Source: RGIG3701 sp964438515 (GTDB lineage Bacteria; Planctomycetota; Planctomycetia; Pirellulales; Thermoguttaceae). Taken from it: a DNA stretch of 64,000 bases. The notes beneath the pieces are model-generated. The model searched no databases and was not told the origin of the DNA. It worked only from the letters and a program-made list of their open reading frames with translations. Below are positions 27,389 through 35,425 of the stretch, piece by piece. Where the stretch lies: NCBI GenBank assembly GCA_964438515.1, contig CAYTLK010000010.1, forward strand, positions 1 to 64,000. The letters are read 5' to 3'. The position numbers and the translations under genes are program-made. Within the stretch, counting starts at the first letter, position 1. Each line of letters begins with the position of its first letter.

Positions 27389-28329
27389 CGGATTGGTCTG
27401 ATTCTTTAGTACTTCCCCTGCGTGATTCGGAGTGGCTGATTGCTTCGGTTGCGGACGTAACCGGAGCGGATCCGGCGGTGGTTCGGGCAAGACTCCGGAA
27501 AGAGCATTTGTGGAATCCCTGCGCAGTCCCGGAGGCATTTTTTGCCAAAAATCTGACGCCGTACGTTTACAATCAGGAAATGATTCGTTTTTACGAAGAA
27601 ACCGACTCGTTCATTTACGGAATCATTGCGTGGAATCGAACGTCCACCAAATGCCGAATGCGCGAATGGATTTTGGACTGTCTGCATCGCAACGGCCTGA
27701 AAAGCGGAAAAATCCTCCTTTGCGGCGACGGAATCGGCGTGGACAGTTTCTTTTTCGCTAAAAACGGATTCCAAGTCACTTCTTTTGAAGTTTCTCGTCT
27801 TGGAGTCGATTTTGCAGAAAAAATGTTCACGAAATTCGGCGTGGACGTCACGATTTCCGGCTCTCTGGAAGCGCTGGAGGAAGGAACGTTCGATGCGATA
27901 CTCTGTTTGGACGTTCTGGAACACCTGCCCGACCCGGTCGCATCCGTCGCGCAGTCCTCAAAATTGCTGCGTCCCGGAGGCTTTTTCATCTCCAGTTCCC
28001 CCTTTTTCCTCGTCGGGAAACAGTGGCCGACCCATTTGAATTCTAACCGAAAATTCAGCGGACGTGTTCGTATTTTCGAACAGGCGGGCGAGATGCGTCA
28101 GGTCGATGGAAGATTTTTTCAGAATCCGATCGTTTTTCAGCGAAACGGCGGGACGGAAGCACCTAAAATGTCGCTGGGAAAGCGTTTTCTCCTCTGGTAC
28201 GGCAGTTGCTGGCTCGCGATTTTCGGAACATTTCCGCAAATTATGCCGTTCCTGATTCAAAAAATTTTCCGCAGCGACCCCCAGCTTTTAAAACTCATCC
28301 CAGACGAAAAACGTACGGATTCCGTTTGA
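27385..28329 (+). CDS. Class I SAM-dependent methyltransferase
   Basis: The protein has 314 residues from the ATG at 27385, which overlaps the preceding stop and has AAGGA upstream. An N-terminal helical part precedes the Rossmann domain: motif I ILLCGDGIGVDSFFFAKNGF, the acidic end of beta-2 (SFEVS), motif IV FDAILCLDVLEHL, and RPGGFFISSSPFF. The C-terminus has hydrophobic stretches. It is the third gene of the pyruvyl-transferase unit and may methylate a sugar or lipid-linked glycan, which is inferred from context. Confidence 0.85.
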   Translation: MTDWSDSLVLPLRDSEWLIASVADVTGADPAVVRARLRKEHLWNPCAVPEAFFAKNLTPYVYNQEMIRFYEETDSFIYGIIAWNRTSTKCRMREWILDCLHRNGLKSGKILLCGDGIGVDSFFFAKNGFQVTSFEVSRLGVDFAEKMFTKFGVDVTISGSLEALEEGTFDAILCLDVLEHLPDPVASVAQSSKLLRPGGFFISSSPFFLVGKQWPTHLNSNRKFSGRVRIFEQAGEMRQVDGRFFQNPIVFQRNGGTEAPKMSLGKRFLLWYGSCWLAIFGTFPQIMPFLIQKIFRSDPQLLKLIPDEKRTDSV

Positions 28330-28378
28330 GATTTCCGCGATTTTCACGCTGTACATAAATCATTGCTGGAGAAAAACC

Positions 28379-31015
28379 TTGCGTGTGACGCATCTTTTCA
28401 AAAAAAATCATGGCGGTAAAACGATGGCGGTTCCATTTTCGGCAAAAATACTTCCAACGTTCGTTTTTTCGTTTCTCCTCGTTTTTTCCGGGGTTTTTCC
28501 TCTTCGGATTCAGGCGGAAGACGCTGTGGGAAGTACTGCGGAAAACGTTGGAAACGGGTCCCCGGACCAGAAATTTCTGGACGAACTTTTGCGGCGCGGT
28601 CTGTATCGTTTGGCGGAATTGCACTGCCGCGAACGTCTCGCGGTCCGCACTCTGCCGACTGCGAGCCGCGCGGAACTGACGCTCGAACTCATTCGCGTTT
28701 TTCAGGAACGTGCTTTATGTGTTTCCGGACCCGAAAAAGACGCTTTGGAGGAACAGGCGCGCCGCGTTTTCGAAGATTTTTGTGATGCCGCCCCCGAATC
28801 TCCGTGGATGCTTCCGGTTGAGTTTCAGTACACGACGGGCCTTTTTGCGTCGGTTCGACGAATGGAAATGGAGGCGCAATTTGCGCTGGACCGCGACGCT
28901 CGAATGGAAGAAACTCGCGAAGCGCTGCGCGACGTGATTCGACGGCTCGAAAAAATCGATCGCGGGCGTGAAGAACAAGTTCTGAAAATAGCACAAAATC
29001 CAAATATTCCAAAACGCACTTCCAAAAAAAACTCGGGGGCCGTTTCTGCGTCTGCGGAAGCACAATCCGTCTCTCGATTTGCGGGCGACGCGCTTTCTTT
29101 GTGGGAGCTGGAGTCTCTTAAGAATAACGTACAGTATCAATTTCTGCTGACGTACATTCTTCAGGCCGAAACCTACCCGGCGGAGTCGCTCGACCGAATA
29201 AGCGCGCTCAAAGAGGCGCAGTCGCGAGCGCGCGGTCTGACGATGATTCCGGCAGAATCCGCATTATACTGGAACGCACGGATTGCGGAAATTCAATGTT
29301 TTCGGCTCCTGAACGATTTTGCGTCCGCACGAAGCCGGATCGAATTTGTGGAAAAGCAGGGCGCCGTCGTTCCGGAAACGATTCGTCTTGAAATTCTTGC
29401 GGAGAAAATTCGTCTGTTTACAGGTGAAAAAAACCTCGAAGAGGCGAAAAATCTCGTTCATTCCGAGCTTCACGAAGCGCTGATTGGGAAAAATGGCGAG
29501 CTGGACTGCGCCGTCCTCGAACTTTATTTGGCGCTCTGGGACGATGCGATGAAAACAAGCGCGTCGAACAATAGTAAAAACGACGGAAACGCTGAAACTT
29601 CGGGAAACACAGGTGCTGAAAATACTGGGGACGCCAAAAACAATCAAACAAAAATCGATACAGATTCAAACACAAACGTACAGGAATCAAGAGAAAACGC
29701 ACTCGCAATTTTGAATTTGATTCGTGCAAAGAGTCATCCGTGGTGGGTGCGCCGGGCGGAGATTTTGTTTGACGGAATGCTGAAAAATGCGGGAGAAAAA
29801 GAAAATATTCCGTTTTTACTTTTGGCGGCCGAAAACGCGTGCCGAAATTTTGACCCCGACGCAGACGCGGCGTGCGAGCGGCTTTGGAACGCTGCGATGG
29901 CGCAAAAAGACGAACAAAACGCGATTCATGCGGCGCTGCTTGCAGGTTCGTTTTTGTACAAAAAAGAAAAAAAGGAAGCCTCAGCCGCCTGGTTTCGGAA
30001 AGCAGCCGTCCAATTTCCAACGAATTCGGAGGCGGTTAAAAACCACAATCTCGCAATTTCCATCGCGACGGAGGCGCTTTCTGCCGTACTTTCCGCTTCG
30101 GATTCGAAGCTCGACGATGCGCTGAACGCTCGGCTGGATGCGTACCAGACGCTTCTGATTGAACACTTCCAGCTTTTCGGAAAAACGGACCCGAACGTTC
30201 GTGAAACGCTGAAAAAACTGGAAACCGTCATGAAAATTCGGGGAAAATTTGCGGAATGTGTCGATATTTCCATGTTTCTCGTGGCGCAAACGCCCGCAAC
30301 CGACCCGAATTACGAGGCGGAAGAAACGTCTGCATTTGAAACGTGGAGCAAATATCTAACACAACTCCGAACCAGTGCGGCGCCTGAATTTCGTACAGCG
30401 CTTTTGACGGCCATTCGGTGGAGCGAGACGCTTCCGGAATCCGAAACGCGTGCGCGCGGAATGTTTCCGTTTCTCTGCGAACTTTACACGCTCGAACTTG
30501 CGTCGGAGGAAGGTTCCGCCCGTCAAAAAGCGCTGGCGGCCGTGGAATTGCGCCTTTTTAACGCTTTGAAGTCGTACCGAGACGCATTTCCGCCGGAGAT
30601 TTTCGACGAATTGGAACAAATCGGAACGCATGCAATGCTCGTTTCCGGAAATCAGGAAGAGGCGTTTCCGTATTATGAGAAAATTGCACAAAAATTCCCA
30701 TCGCGGCGTGACGTTCAGCTTACGTGGGGACGGCTTCTGGCGGATGAGGCGCTGCGGACGCATTCATCTGTTCGAATGACGCAGGCGCTCGAACAGTGGC
30801 GTTCAATTGAAAAACACACAGAAAATCAGACCTCCGAGTGGTACGAAGCGAAATACTGGGTGATTCGATTTACGTTTGAAAACGGAGACGCGGCGCGAGC
30901 GGCGCGGCTGTTCCGTGCGTTTCAGATTCTTCATCCCGACTTGGGCGGCGAGCCGTGGAAAGAAAAATTCGAGGAACTTTCCGCACGATTTTCGGAAAAT
31001 CTGACTGCCCATTAA
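28379..31015 (+). CDS. Large exported helical-repeat protein of unknown function
   Basis: The protein has 878 residues from a TTG at 28379 with GGAG seven bases upstream; an ATG at 28424 is the alternative. A signal peptide is present (ILPTFVFSFLLVFSGVFPLRIQA). The rest is rich in Ala, Glu and Leu with short helical repeats of TPR type (for example AAWFRKAAVQFPTNSEAV and AFPYYEKIAQKFPSRRDVQ). An Asn/Thr/Asp-rich insertion (about residues 396-440) interrupts it. No catalytic motif was seen. It is probably a periplasmic scaffold, which is inference from composition only. Confidence 0.7.
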   Translation: MRVTHLFKKNHGGKTMAVPFSAKILPTFVFSFLLVFSGVFPLRIQAEDAVGSTAENVGNGSPDQKFLDELLRRGLYRLAELHCRERLAVRTLPTASRAELTLELIRVFQERALCVSGPEKDALEEQARRVFEDFCDAAPESPWMLPVEFQYTTGLFASVRRMEMEAQFALDRDARMEETREALRDVIRRLEKIDRGREEQVLKIAQNPNIPKRTSKKNSGAVSASAEAQSVSRFAGDALSLWELESLKNNVQYQFLLTYILQAETYPAESLDRISALKEAQSRARGLTMIPAESALYWNARIAEIQCFRLLNDFASARSRIEFVEKQGAVVPETIRLEILAEKIRLFTGEKNLEEAKNLVHSELHEALIGKNGELDCAVLELYLALWDDAMKTSASNNSKNDGNAETSGNTGAENTGDAKNNQTKIDTDSNTNVQESRENALAILNLIRAKSHPWWVRRAEILFDGMLKNAGEKENIPFLLLAAENACRNFDPDADAACERLWNAAMAQKDEQNAIHAALLAGSFLYKKEKKEASAAWFRKAAVQFPTNSEAVKNHNLAISIATEALSAVLSASDSKLDDALNARLDAYQTLLIEHFQLFGKTDPNVRETLKKLETVMKIRGKFAECVDISMFLVAQTPATDPNYEAEETSAFETWSKYLTQLRTSAAPEFRTALLTAIRWSETLPESETRARGMFPFLCELYTLELASEEGSARQKALAAVELRLFNALKSYRDAFPPEIFDELEQIGTHAMLVSGNQEEAFPYYEKIAQKFPSRRDVQLTWGRLLADEALRTHSSVRMTQALEQWRSIEKHTENQTSEWYEAKYWVIRFTFENGDAARAARLFRAFQILHPDLGGEPWKEKFEELSARFSENLTAH

Positions 31016-31027
31016 GAATTTACGCTC

Positions 31028-31067
31028 TTGGGGAGAGCGGCTTTTTGAAAACCGTCCCTCTCCCCAA
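31028..31067 (+). terminator. Hairpin after the helical-repeat gene (repeat copy D)
   Basis: TTGGGGAGAG and CTCTCCCCAA form a perfect 10-base stem, with an inner CGG/CCG pair around a T-rich loop. The following bases (CCCGGAAAACTT...) resemble those after the hairpin at 52306-52340, so this may be a member of the dispersed repeat family. Confidence 0.55.
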
Positions 31068-31114
31068 ACCTCTCACCCGGAAAACTTTTAGTATTTTAAA
31101 AAAGGAAATTTCAA

Positions 31115-31732
31115 ATGGCTCCATACTTTTCATTTCGGGGACGTGCGAATCGGCGTGAATTCTGGGGCTTTTTGTTCTTCTGGGTCGTTGCGGAGATTCT
31201 GCTTTTTATCGGAGCGGAAACGTTTTACGAAAGCGGTCCGAAATACGAATATACAGCGTGGGCGTTTTTGACGGCCGCGTTTTTGCTTTGGCCGCCGATG
31301 ATCGCTGCGGGAGTGCGGCGTCTGCACGACACGGAACGTTCAGGCTGGTGGTTGTGGATCGACTTCATCCCACTCCTCGGACCCCTCGTTTTACTCATTT
31401 TTTGGTTCCAAAAAGGAACGGACGGACTCAATCATTACGATTTCGAACAACGAATTCAGTGGGCGAAAGCCGCGAAAATCCTTGCGGGATCGTTCGGCGT
31501 TCTTGCAGGACTTGCGCTCGGTTTTGCAGCAACACAAATTTCATGGCGGCCAGTAGAAATTCGTCCAGAAACCTTTTACGTCACGGAACCTCGGCTCGAA
31601 AATGGAAATGTCGATTATTTTGCGGTCCTCATGCAAAATTACACGGAAATTTACGCTCATCCGGAACAAAACGGCTTTCTGACGCTCGAAAAAGCATTGG
31701 AAGACGCGAATTTGATGGGGACGACCTTTTAG
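31115..31732 (+). CDS. DUF805 membrane protein, frame broken near its end
   Basis: The open frame codes for 205 residues, beginning MAPYFSFRGRANRREFWGF, the DUF805 signature, with four hydrophobic segments and RRLHDTERSGWWLWIDFIPLLGP. After the last membrane segment, residues 150-200 form a soluble part (FYVTEPRLENGNVDYFAVLM...GFLTLEKALEDANLMG) that then stops at TAG 31730. The expected continuation lies in another frame (next entry). One extra G in the GGGG run at 31717-31720 would join them into 273 residues. Either the gene is mutated, the assembly lost a base, or a -1 shift is programmed. Confidence 0.82.
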   Translation: MAPYFSFRGRANRREFWGFLFFWVVAEILLFIGAETFYESGPKYEYTAWAFLTAAFLLWPPMIAAGVRRLHDTERSGWWLWIDFIPLLGPLVLLIFWFQKGTDGLNHYDFEQRIQWAKAAKILAGSFGVLAGLALGFAATQISWRPVEIRPETFYVTEPRLENGNVDYFAVLMQNYTEIYAHPEQNGFLTLEKALEDANLMGTTF

Positions 31733-31935
31733 ATCCGTTTACAGGCAAAAAAACAATAACGTACACCAAACAAAATCCCGTTTCGTACGATGTGTGGAAG
31801 GCGCAGCAGTCCGAGCGGGACGAAAATGTCTGGAGTCCGTACCTCTTGTACAGCTTCGGCGCCGACGGAAAAGACGGCGGCAGTGTGGATTCGGACGGAA
31901 ACGATTTCTGTACATGCAGTGATTTGATTTTATGA
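31721..31935 (+). other. Out-of-frame tail of the DUF805 gene, GspG-like
   Basis: Directly after the stop-containing region another frame reads DLLDPFTGKKTITYTKQN and ends YLLYSFGADGKDGGSVDSDG before a stop at 31933. This is the C-terminal signature of type II secretion pseudopilin G (a DPW/DPF start and a YSxGADGxxGG calcium-binding loop). It has no start codon of its own or ribosome site, so it belongs to the DUF805 gene. Confidence 0.72.
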
Positions 31936-31996
31936 AGATTAAAATTTATTTTTTCAAACAATATTTTTCCACAGATTTTTGAGGAAGGAATGAATC

Positions 31997-33433
31997 ATGA
32001 ATAAAGTAAGATTTACGAAGAAAAAGTGGAATGAATTTCGACTGTGTGCGGGAATTTTTTTCGTACTTTGTTTTGGAGCCGCTTCGGTGGTGAACGCGGA
32101 AGTTCGAACGGTTCCAGCACCTGCTGGGGAGGCGGCGGCGGACGGCGCGTATAAAGTTTCCGTAAATGGCGTCCCCGTCGACGTTTACACGGCGCAAAGC
32201 GAGTTTTTTGAAGGTGATTATTACTTTGCATCGTTCGATTTTTCGGAAAAAGCGGAGGTGAAAATCTCCTCGCCGTCGATGAACCCGAAAGCGGTTGTTT
32301 TGCCGGAAAGTTTCGGAATTCAGACGAAAATCGATGGCGGCGTAATGACGTTTGAGGCGGAAAAACCGTTTCGAGTTTCTGTGGAGACGAACGGGCGCAT
32401 CAAGCCGCTTTTGCTGTTTGGAAACGCGCTTGAGACGGACGCTCCCGACGCGAAAGACCCGAACGTCGTGTATTTTGGCCCCGGAATTCACCGAACAGGA
32501 AAGATTTCGCTCACCGATAATCAAACGCTGTACCTTGCAGCCGGCGCCGTCGTAAAGGGCTGCGTGTATGCGTCGGGAAAAAACATCGTCATTCGAGGCC
32601 GCGGAATTCTTGACGGTCAGGAATCGCCGCGTTTTCAGGGACCGGGACGCTTCATGATGGATTGTAAAGACTGTACGAATATTGAGATTCGCGACATTAT
32701 TTTGCGCAATCCGTGGAGCTGGACGTTCGTCACGTGGAACTGCGACGGCGTTTTGATTGACGGCGTGAAAATCTGTGGAAGCCGGATGCTGAATGACGAC
32801 GCGCTGGACCTCGTGAATACGGAAAATGCGGTCGTTCGCAACTGTTTTTTCCGCACGCAGGACGATTCGATCGCGATTAAAGGATGTGCGGAACAGACGC
32901 GGCCGTGTCGGAACATTCGTATTGAAAACTGTCAGTTCTGGACGGACGTTGCGAACGTTTTCCGAATCGGTTACGAGTGCGAAACGGACGGAATGTACGA
33001 CATTTATGCGACGAATATTGATGTTCTGCATTACAGTAAAAACTATCGCGCACCCACGGAATATTGGGCGAATACGATCGTCTGGCTTCAGGCGAGCAAC
33101 GGAATGAAGATGGAAAACTGTCATTTTGAAAATGTGACCGTTTATTCCGACGGAAGCGACATGATTTTGCTTATTGCGCGTCCGATGTGCTGTAAATATG
33201 GAAAAATTCAAAATCCGGAACCTGGAACGATCCGCAGCTGTTCATTGAAAAACGTACGCGTTGTCGGCGAGACGGGCGGATTCCACGGAACGCTTTTTCT
33301 CGAGGGCGCAAACGAGACGCAATGCGTAGATGGAATTTCGTTCGAAAACGTCGAATATTTTGGACGTCCTATTTCGAAAGATTCACCCTGCGTGCAAATC
33401 GGTCCAAACGTTCAGAATGTAAATTTCCGATGA
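31997..33433 (+). CDS. Secreted GH28-like parallel beta-helix glycosidase
   Basis: The protein has 478 residues with a signal peptide (LCAGIFFVLCFGAASVVNA) and AGGAA upstream of the ATG. The N-terminal part is a beta-sandwich. A right-handed beta-helix follows: VVYFGPGIHRTGKISLTDNQ, LYLAAGAVVKGCVYASG, IVIRGRGILDG. The central region has DDALDLVNTENAVVRNC and RTQDDSIAIKG, carrying Asp residues in the positions typical of polygalacturonases. It probably cleaves an acidic plant or algal polysaccharide. GH28 and GH49 share this fold, so the substrate is uncertain. The uxaC gene elsewhere in the window would fit uronic acid use. Confidence 0.82.
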   Translation: MNKVRFTKKKWNEFRLCAGIFFVLCFGAASVVNAEVRTVPAPAGEAAADGAYKVSVNGVPVDVYTAQSEFFEGDYYFASFDFSEKAEVKISSPSMNPKAVVLPESFGIQTKIDGGVMTFEAEKPFRVSVETNGRIKPLLLFGNALETDAPDAKDPNVVYFGPGIHRTGKISLTDNQTLYLAAGAVVKGCVYASGKNIVIRGRGILDGQESPRFQGPGRFMMDCKDCTNIEIRDIILRNPWSWTFVTWNCDGVLIDGVKICGSRMLNDDALDLVNTENAVVRNCFFRTQDDSIAIKGCAEQTRPCRNIRIENCQFWTDVANVFRIGYECETDGMYDIYATNIDVLHYSKNYRAPTEYWANTIVWLQASNGMKMENCHFENVTVYSDGSDMILLIARPMCCKYGKIQNPEPGTIRSCSLKNVRVVGETGGFHGTLFLEGANETQCVDGISFENVEYFGRPISKDSPCVQIGPNVQNVNFR

Positions 33434-33448
33434 GGCGGTCGGACGCCC

Positions 33449-33476
33449 TTGCACCTTTTGGAAAAAGAAGTATAAT
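33449..33476 (+). promoter_or_regulatory. Sigma-70-type promoter of the phosphohexomutase gene
   Basis: TTGCAC, a 16-base spacer and TATAAT lie about 75 bases upstream of the start at 33551. Confidence 0.6.
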
Positions 33477-33550
33477 AGAGTGGCTCTGTCGGGTGCGTAT
33501 ATACTTTCTTTTTCCTTTTGGTTTACGTAACAGAAAAAAAGGACCTAAAA

Positions 33551-35344
33551 ATGCAGACTTTATCGGAAACTCGTGCTGCGCTGAAAGAAGCGGCCGCGCA
33601 AAAACTCATCACCGAATCCGCTTTGAAGAATATAGAATTGTGGCTCACGGCGCCGCAGTACGCGAAATACGTGGAAACGATTCAGAATCTCGTCGCGGAA
33701 AAACGCTGGAAAGAACTGGACGATGCGTTTTGGACGGTCATTCCGTTCGGAACGGGCGGACGACGCGGGAAGATGTTTCCGGTCGGAACCAATGCGATTA
33801 ATGATGTGACGATCGGCGAAAGCGCGCAGGGACTTGCATCGTATGTGCTGGAATATTTGAAATCCGAAGGAAAATCGCATCGTCCGTCGTGTGCGATTGC
33901 GTACGACACGCGTCACCGTTCGCGCGACTTTGCGGAACTTTGTGCCGGAATCATGGTTGCAAACGGATTCAAAGTCTGGTTTTTGAACGATTATCGCAGC
34001 ACGCCGGAAATGTCGTTTATGGTGCGATACAAGCACTGCGACTGCGGAATTATGGTGACGGCCAGTCACAATCCGCCCAGCGATAATGCGGTGAAAGTTT
34101 ATTGGTCCACCGGCGGACAGGTTTTGCCGCCTCACGACGCGAAAATCATCGAAAACGTGATGTCGATGCAAGTCGTGAAAACCGCAGACTTTGCGCCGGC
34201 TCTCGCGGCGGGCGACGTCGAATATTGCGAGACGGAAGTGGATCGGGCGTTCCTCGAAGCGGTGCTGAAAGTGAGTGTGCCGGGACCTCGGAACCTGAGT
34301 ATTATTTACTCTCCGCTTCACGGAGTGGGTGCAAGCTGCGTTTTGCCGGTTCTGGAGGGTGCGGGATTCAAAAACGTACAGTTATTCGGGCCGCATGCGG
34401 AACCGTCGGGCGACTTTCCCAACGTCCCCAATCACGTTTCCAACCCGGAAAATCCAGCTGTCTTCGACATCATTATTGAAGACGCGAAAAAACAGGGAAA
34501 TATCGACCTCATTCTCGCAACGGACCCGGATTCCGACCGGCTGGGAGTCGCGGCGCCGCTCACTCTTGCGCCCGATTCGCAGTGGGAAACGCTTACGGGA
34601 AACCAGATCGGCACATTAATGGCGGAATATCTGCTTTCGTCGCTGCAGGAAGCCGGGAAACTGACGCCGGAACATTACGTCGTCGAAACGCTCGTCACGA
34701 CGCCGCTGCTGAAAAAGATTGCAAATTCGTACAAAATTCTAACGATTCGTGATTTACTCGTTGGGTTTAAGTACATCGGCGGAGCGATTGAGGAAAATGA
34801 TCCGGCAAAATTCGTTCTGGGGATGGAAGAATCGTACGGTTTTCTCGTTGGAACGCATGCGCGCGACAAAGACGCAGCCGTCGCCGCGATGGTTTTTTGC
34901 GAAATGGCGGCTCGCTCCAAAGCAGAAGGAAAAACGGTTCATCAGAAACTTGCGGAGATTTACGCAAAGTACGGAAAATATGCGGAAAAAGCGTTTTCGG
35001 TTGCGATGCTTGGGTCGGACGGGATGGAAAAAATGTCGGCGCTTATGAATCGTTTCCAGAACGATCCGCCTCGTGAAATTGCGGGGATGCAAGTCGTTTC
35101 GGCAGACGATTACGAACATGGAACGATGCTTCATCTTGCGACGGGTGCGCGCACGCCTCTTGCGGGGCCGATGGGGAAACTCGTGATTTTGCACCTTTCC
35201 GGGGAAGGAAATTCGGTGGCCGTTCGACCGAGCGGAACGGAACCGAAGGTGAAATTTTACATGTTTGCAAGCACGCAGCCCGGCGGGACGGACGACGTGT
35301 ATGCACGTCTCGACGCGATAGAAAAATCGTTAAAATCGCTTTAA
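33551..35344 (+). CDS. Phospho-sugar mutase (phosphoglucomutase/phosphomannomutase)
   Basis: The protein has 597 residues from the ATG at 33551 (GGA eight bases upstream). It belongs to the alpha-D-phosphohexomutase superfamily: the catalytic loop GIMVTASHNPPSDNAVKVYW carries the phosphoserine Ser172, the metal loop is ATDPDSDRLGV, the sugar-binding loop GMEESYGFLVG, and the phosphate-binding loop VRPSGTEPKVKFYM. It interconverts hexose 1- and 6-phosphates and so feeds nucleotide-sugar synthesis. The long N-terminus fits the PGM2-like clade. Whether glucose or mannose phosphate is preferred cannot be read. Confidence 0.92.
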   Translation: MQTLSETRAALKEAAAQKLITESALKNIELWLTAPQYAKYVETIQNLVAEKRWKELDDAFWTVIPFGTGGRRGKMFPVGTNAINDVTIGESAQGLASYVLEYLKSEGKSHRPSCAIAYDTRHRSRDFAELCAGIMVANGFKVWFLNDYRSTPEMSFMVRYKHCDCGIMVTASHNPPSDNAVKVYWSTGGQVLPPHDAKIIENVMSMQVVKTADFAPALAAGDVEYCETEVDRAFLEAVLKVSVPGPRNLSIIYSPLHGVGASCVLPVLEGAGFKNVQLFGPHAEPSGDFPNVPNHVSNPENPAVFDIIIEDAKKQGNIDLILATDPDSDRLGVAAPLTLAPDSQWETLTGNQIGTLMAEYLLSSLQEAGKLTPEHYVVETLVTTPLLKKIANSYKILTIRDLLVGFKYIGGAIEENDPAKFVLGMEESYGFLVGTHARDKDAAVAAMVFCEMAARSKAEGKTVHQKLAEIYAKYGKYAEKAFSVAMLGSDGMEKMSALMNRFQNDPPREIAGMQVVSADDYEHGTMLHLATGARTPLAGPMGKLVILHLSGEGNSVAVRPSGTEPKVKFYMFASTQPGGTDDVYARLDAIEKSLKSL

Positions 35345-35425
35345 TACCGTTTGTTTTATCGGATGCACCGAAAATTCTTTTGAAATTCGGTGCCGATTTT
35401 CTAAAGATACACCTTGGAGAGATTA

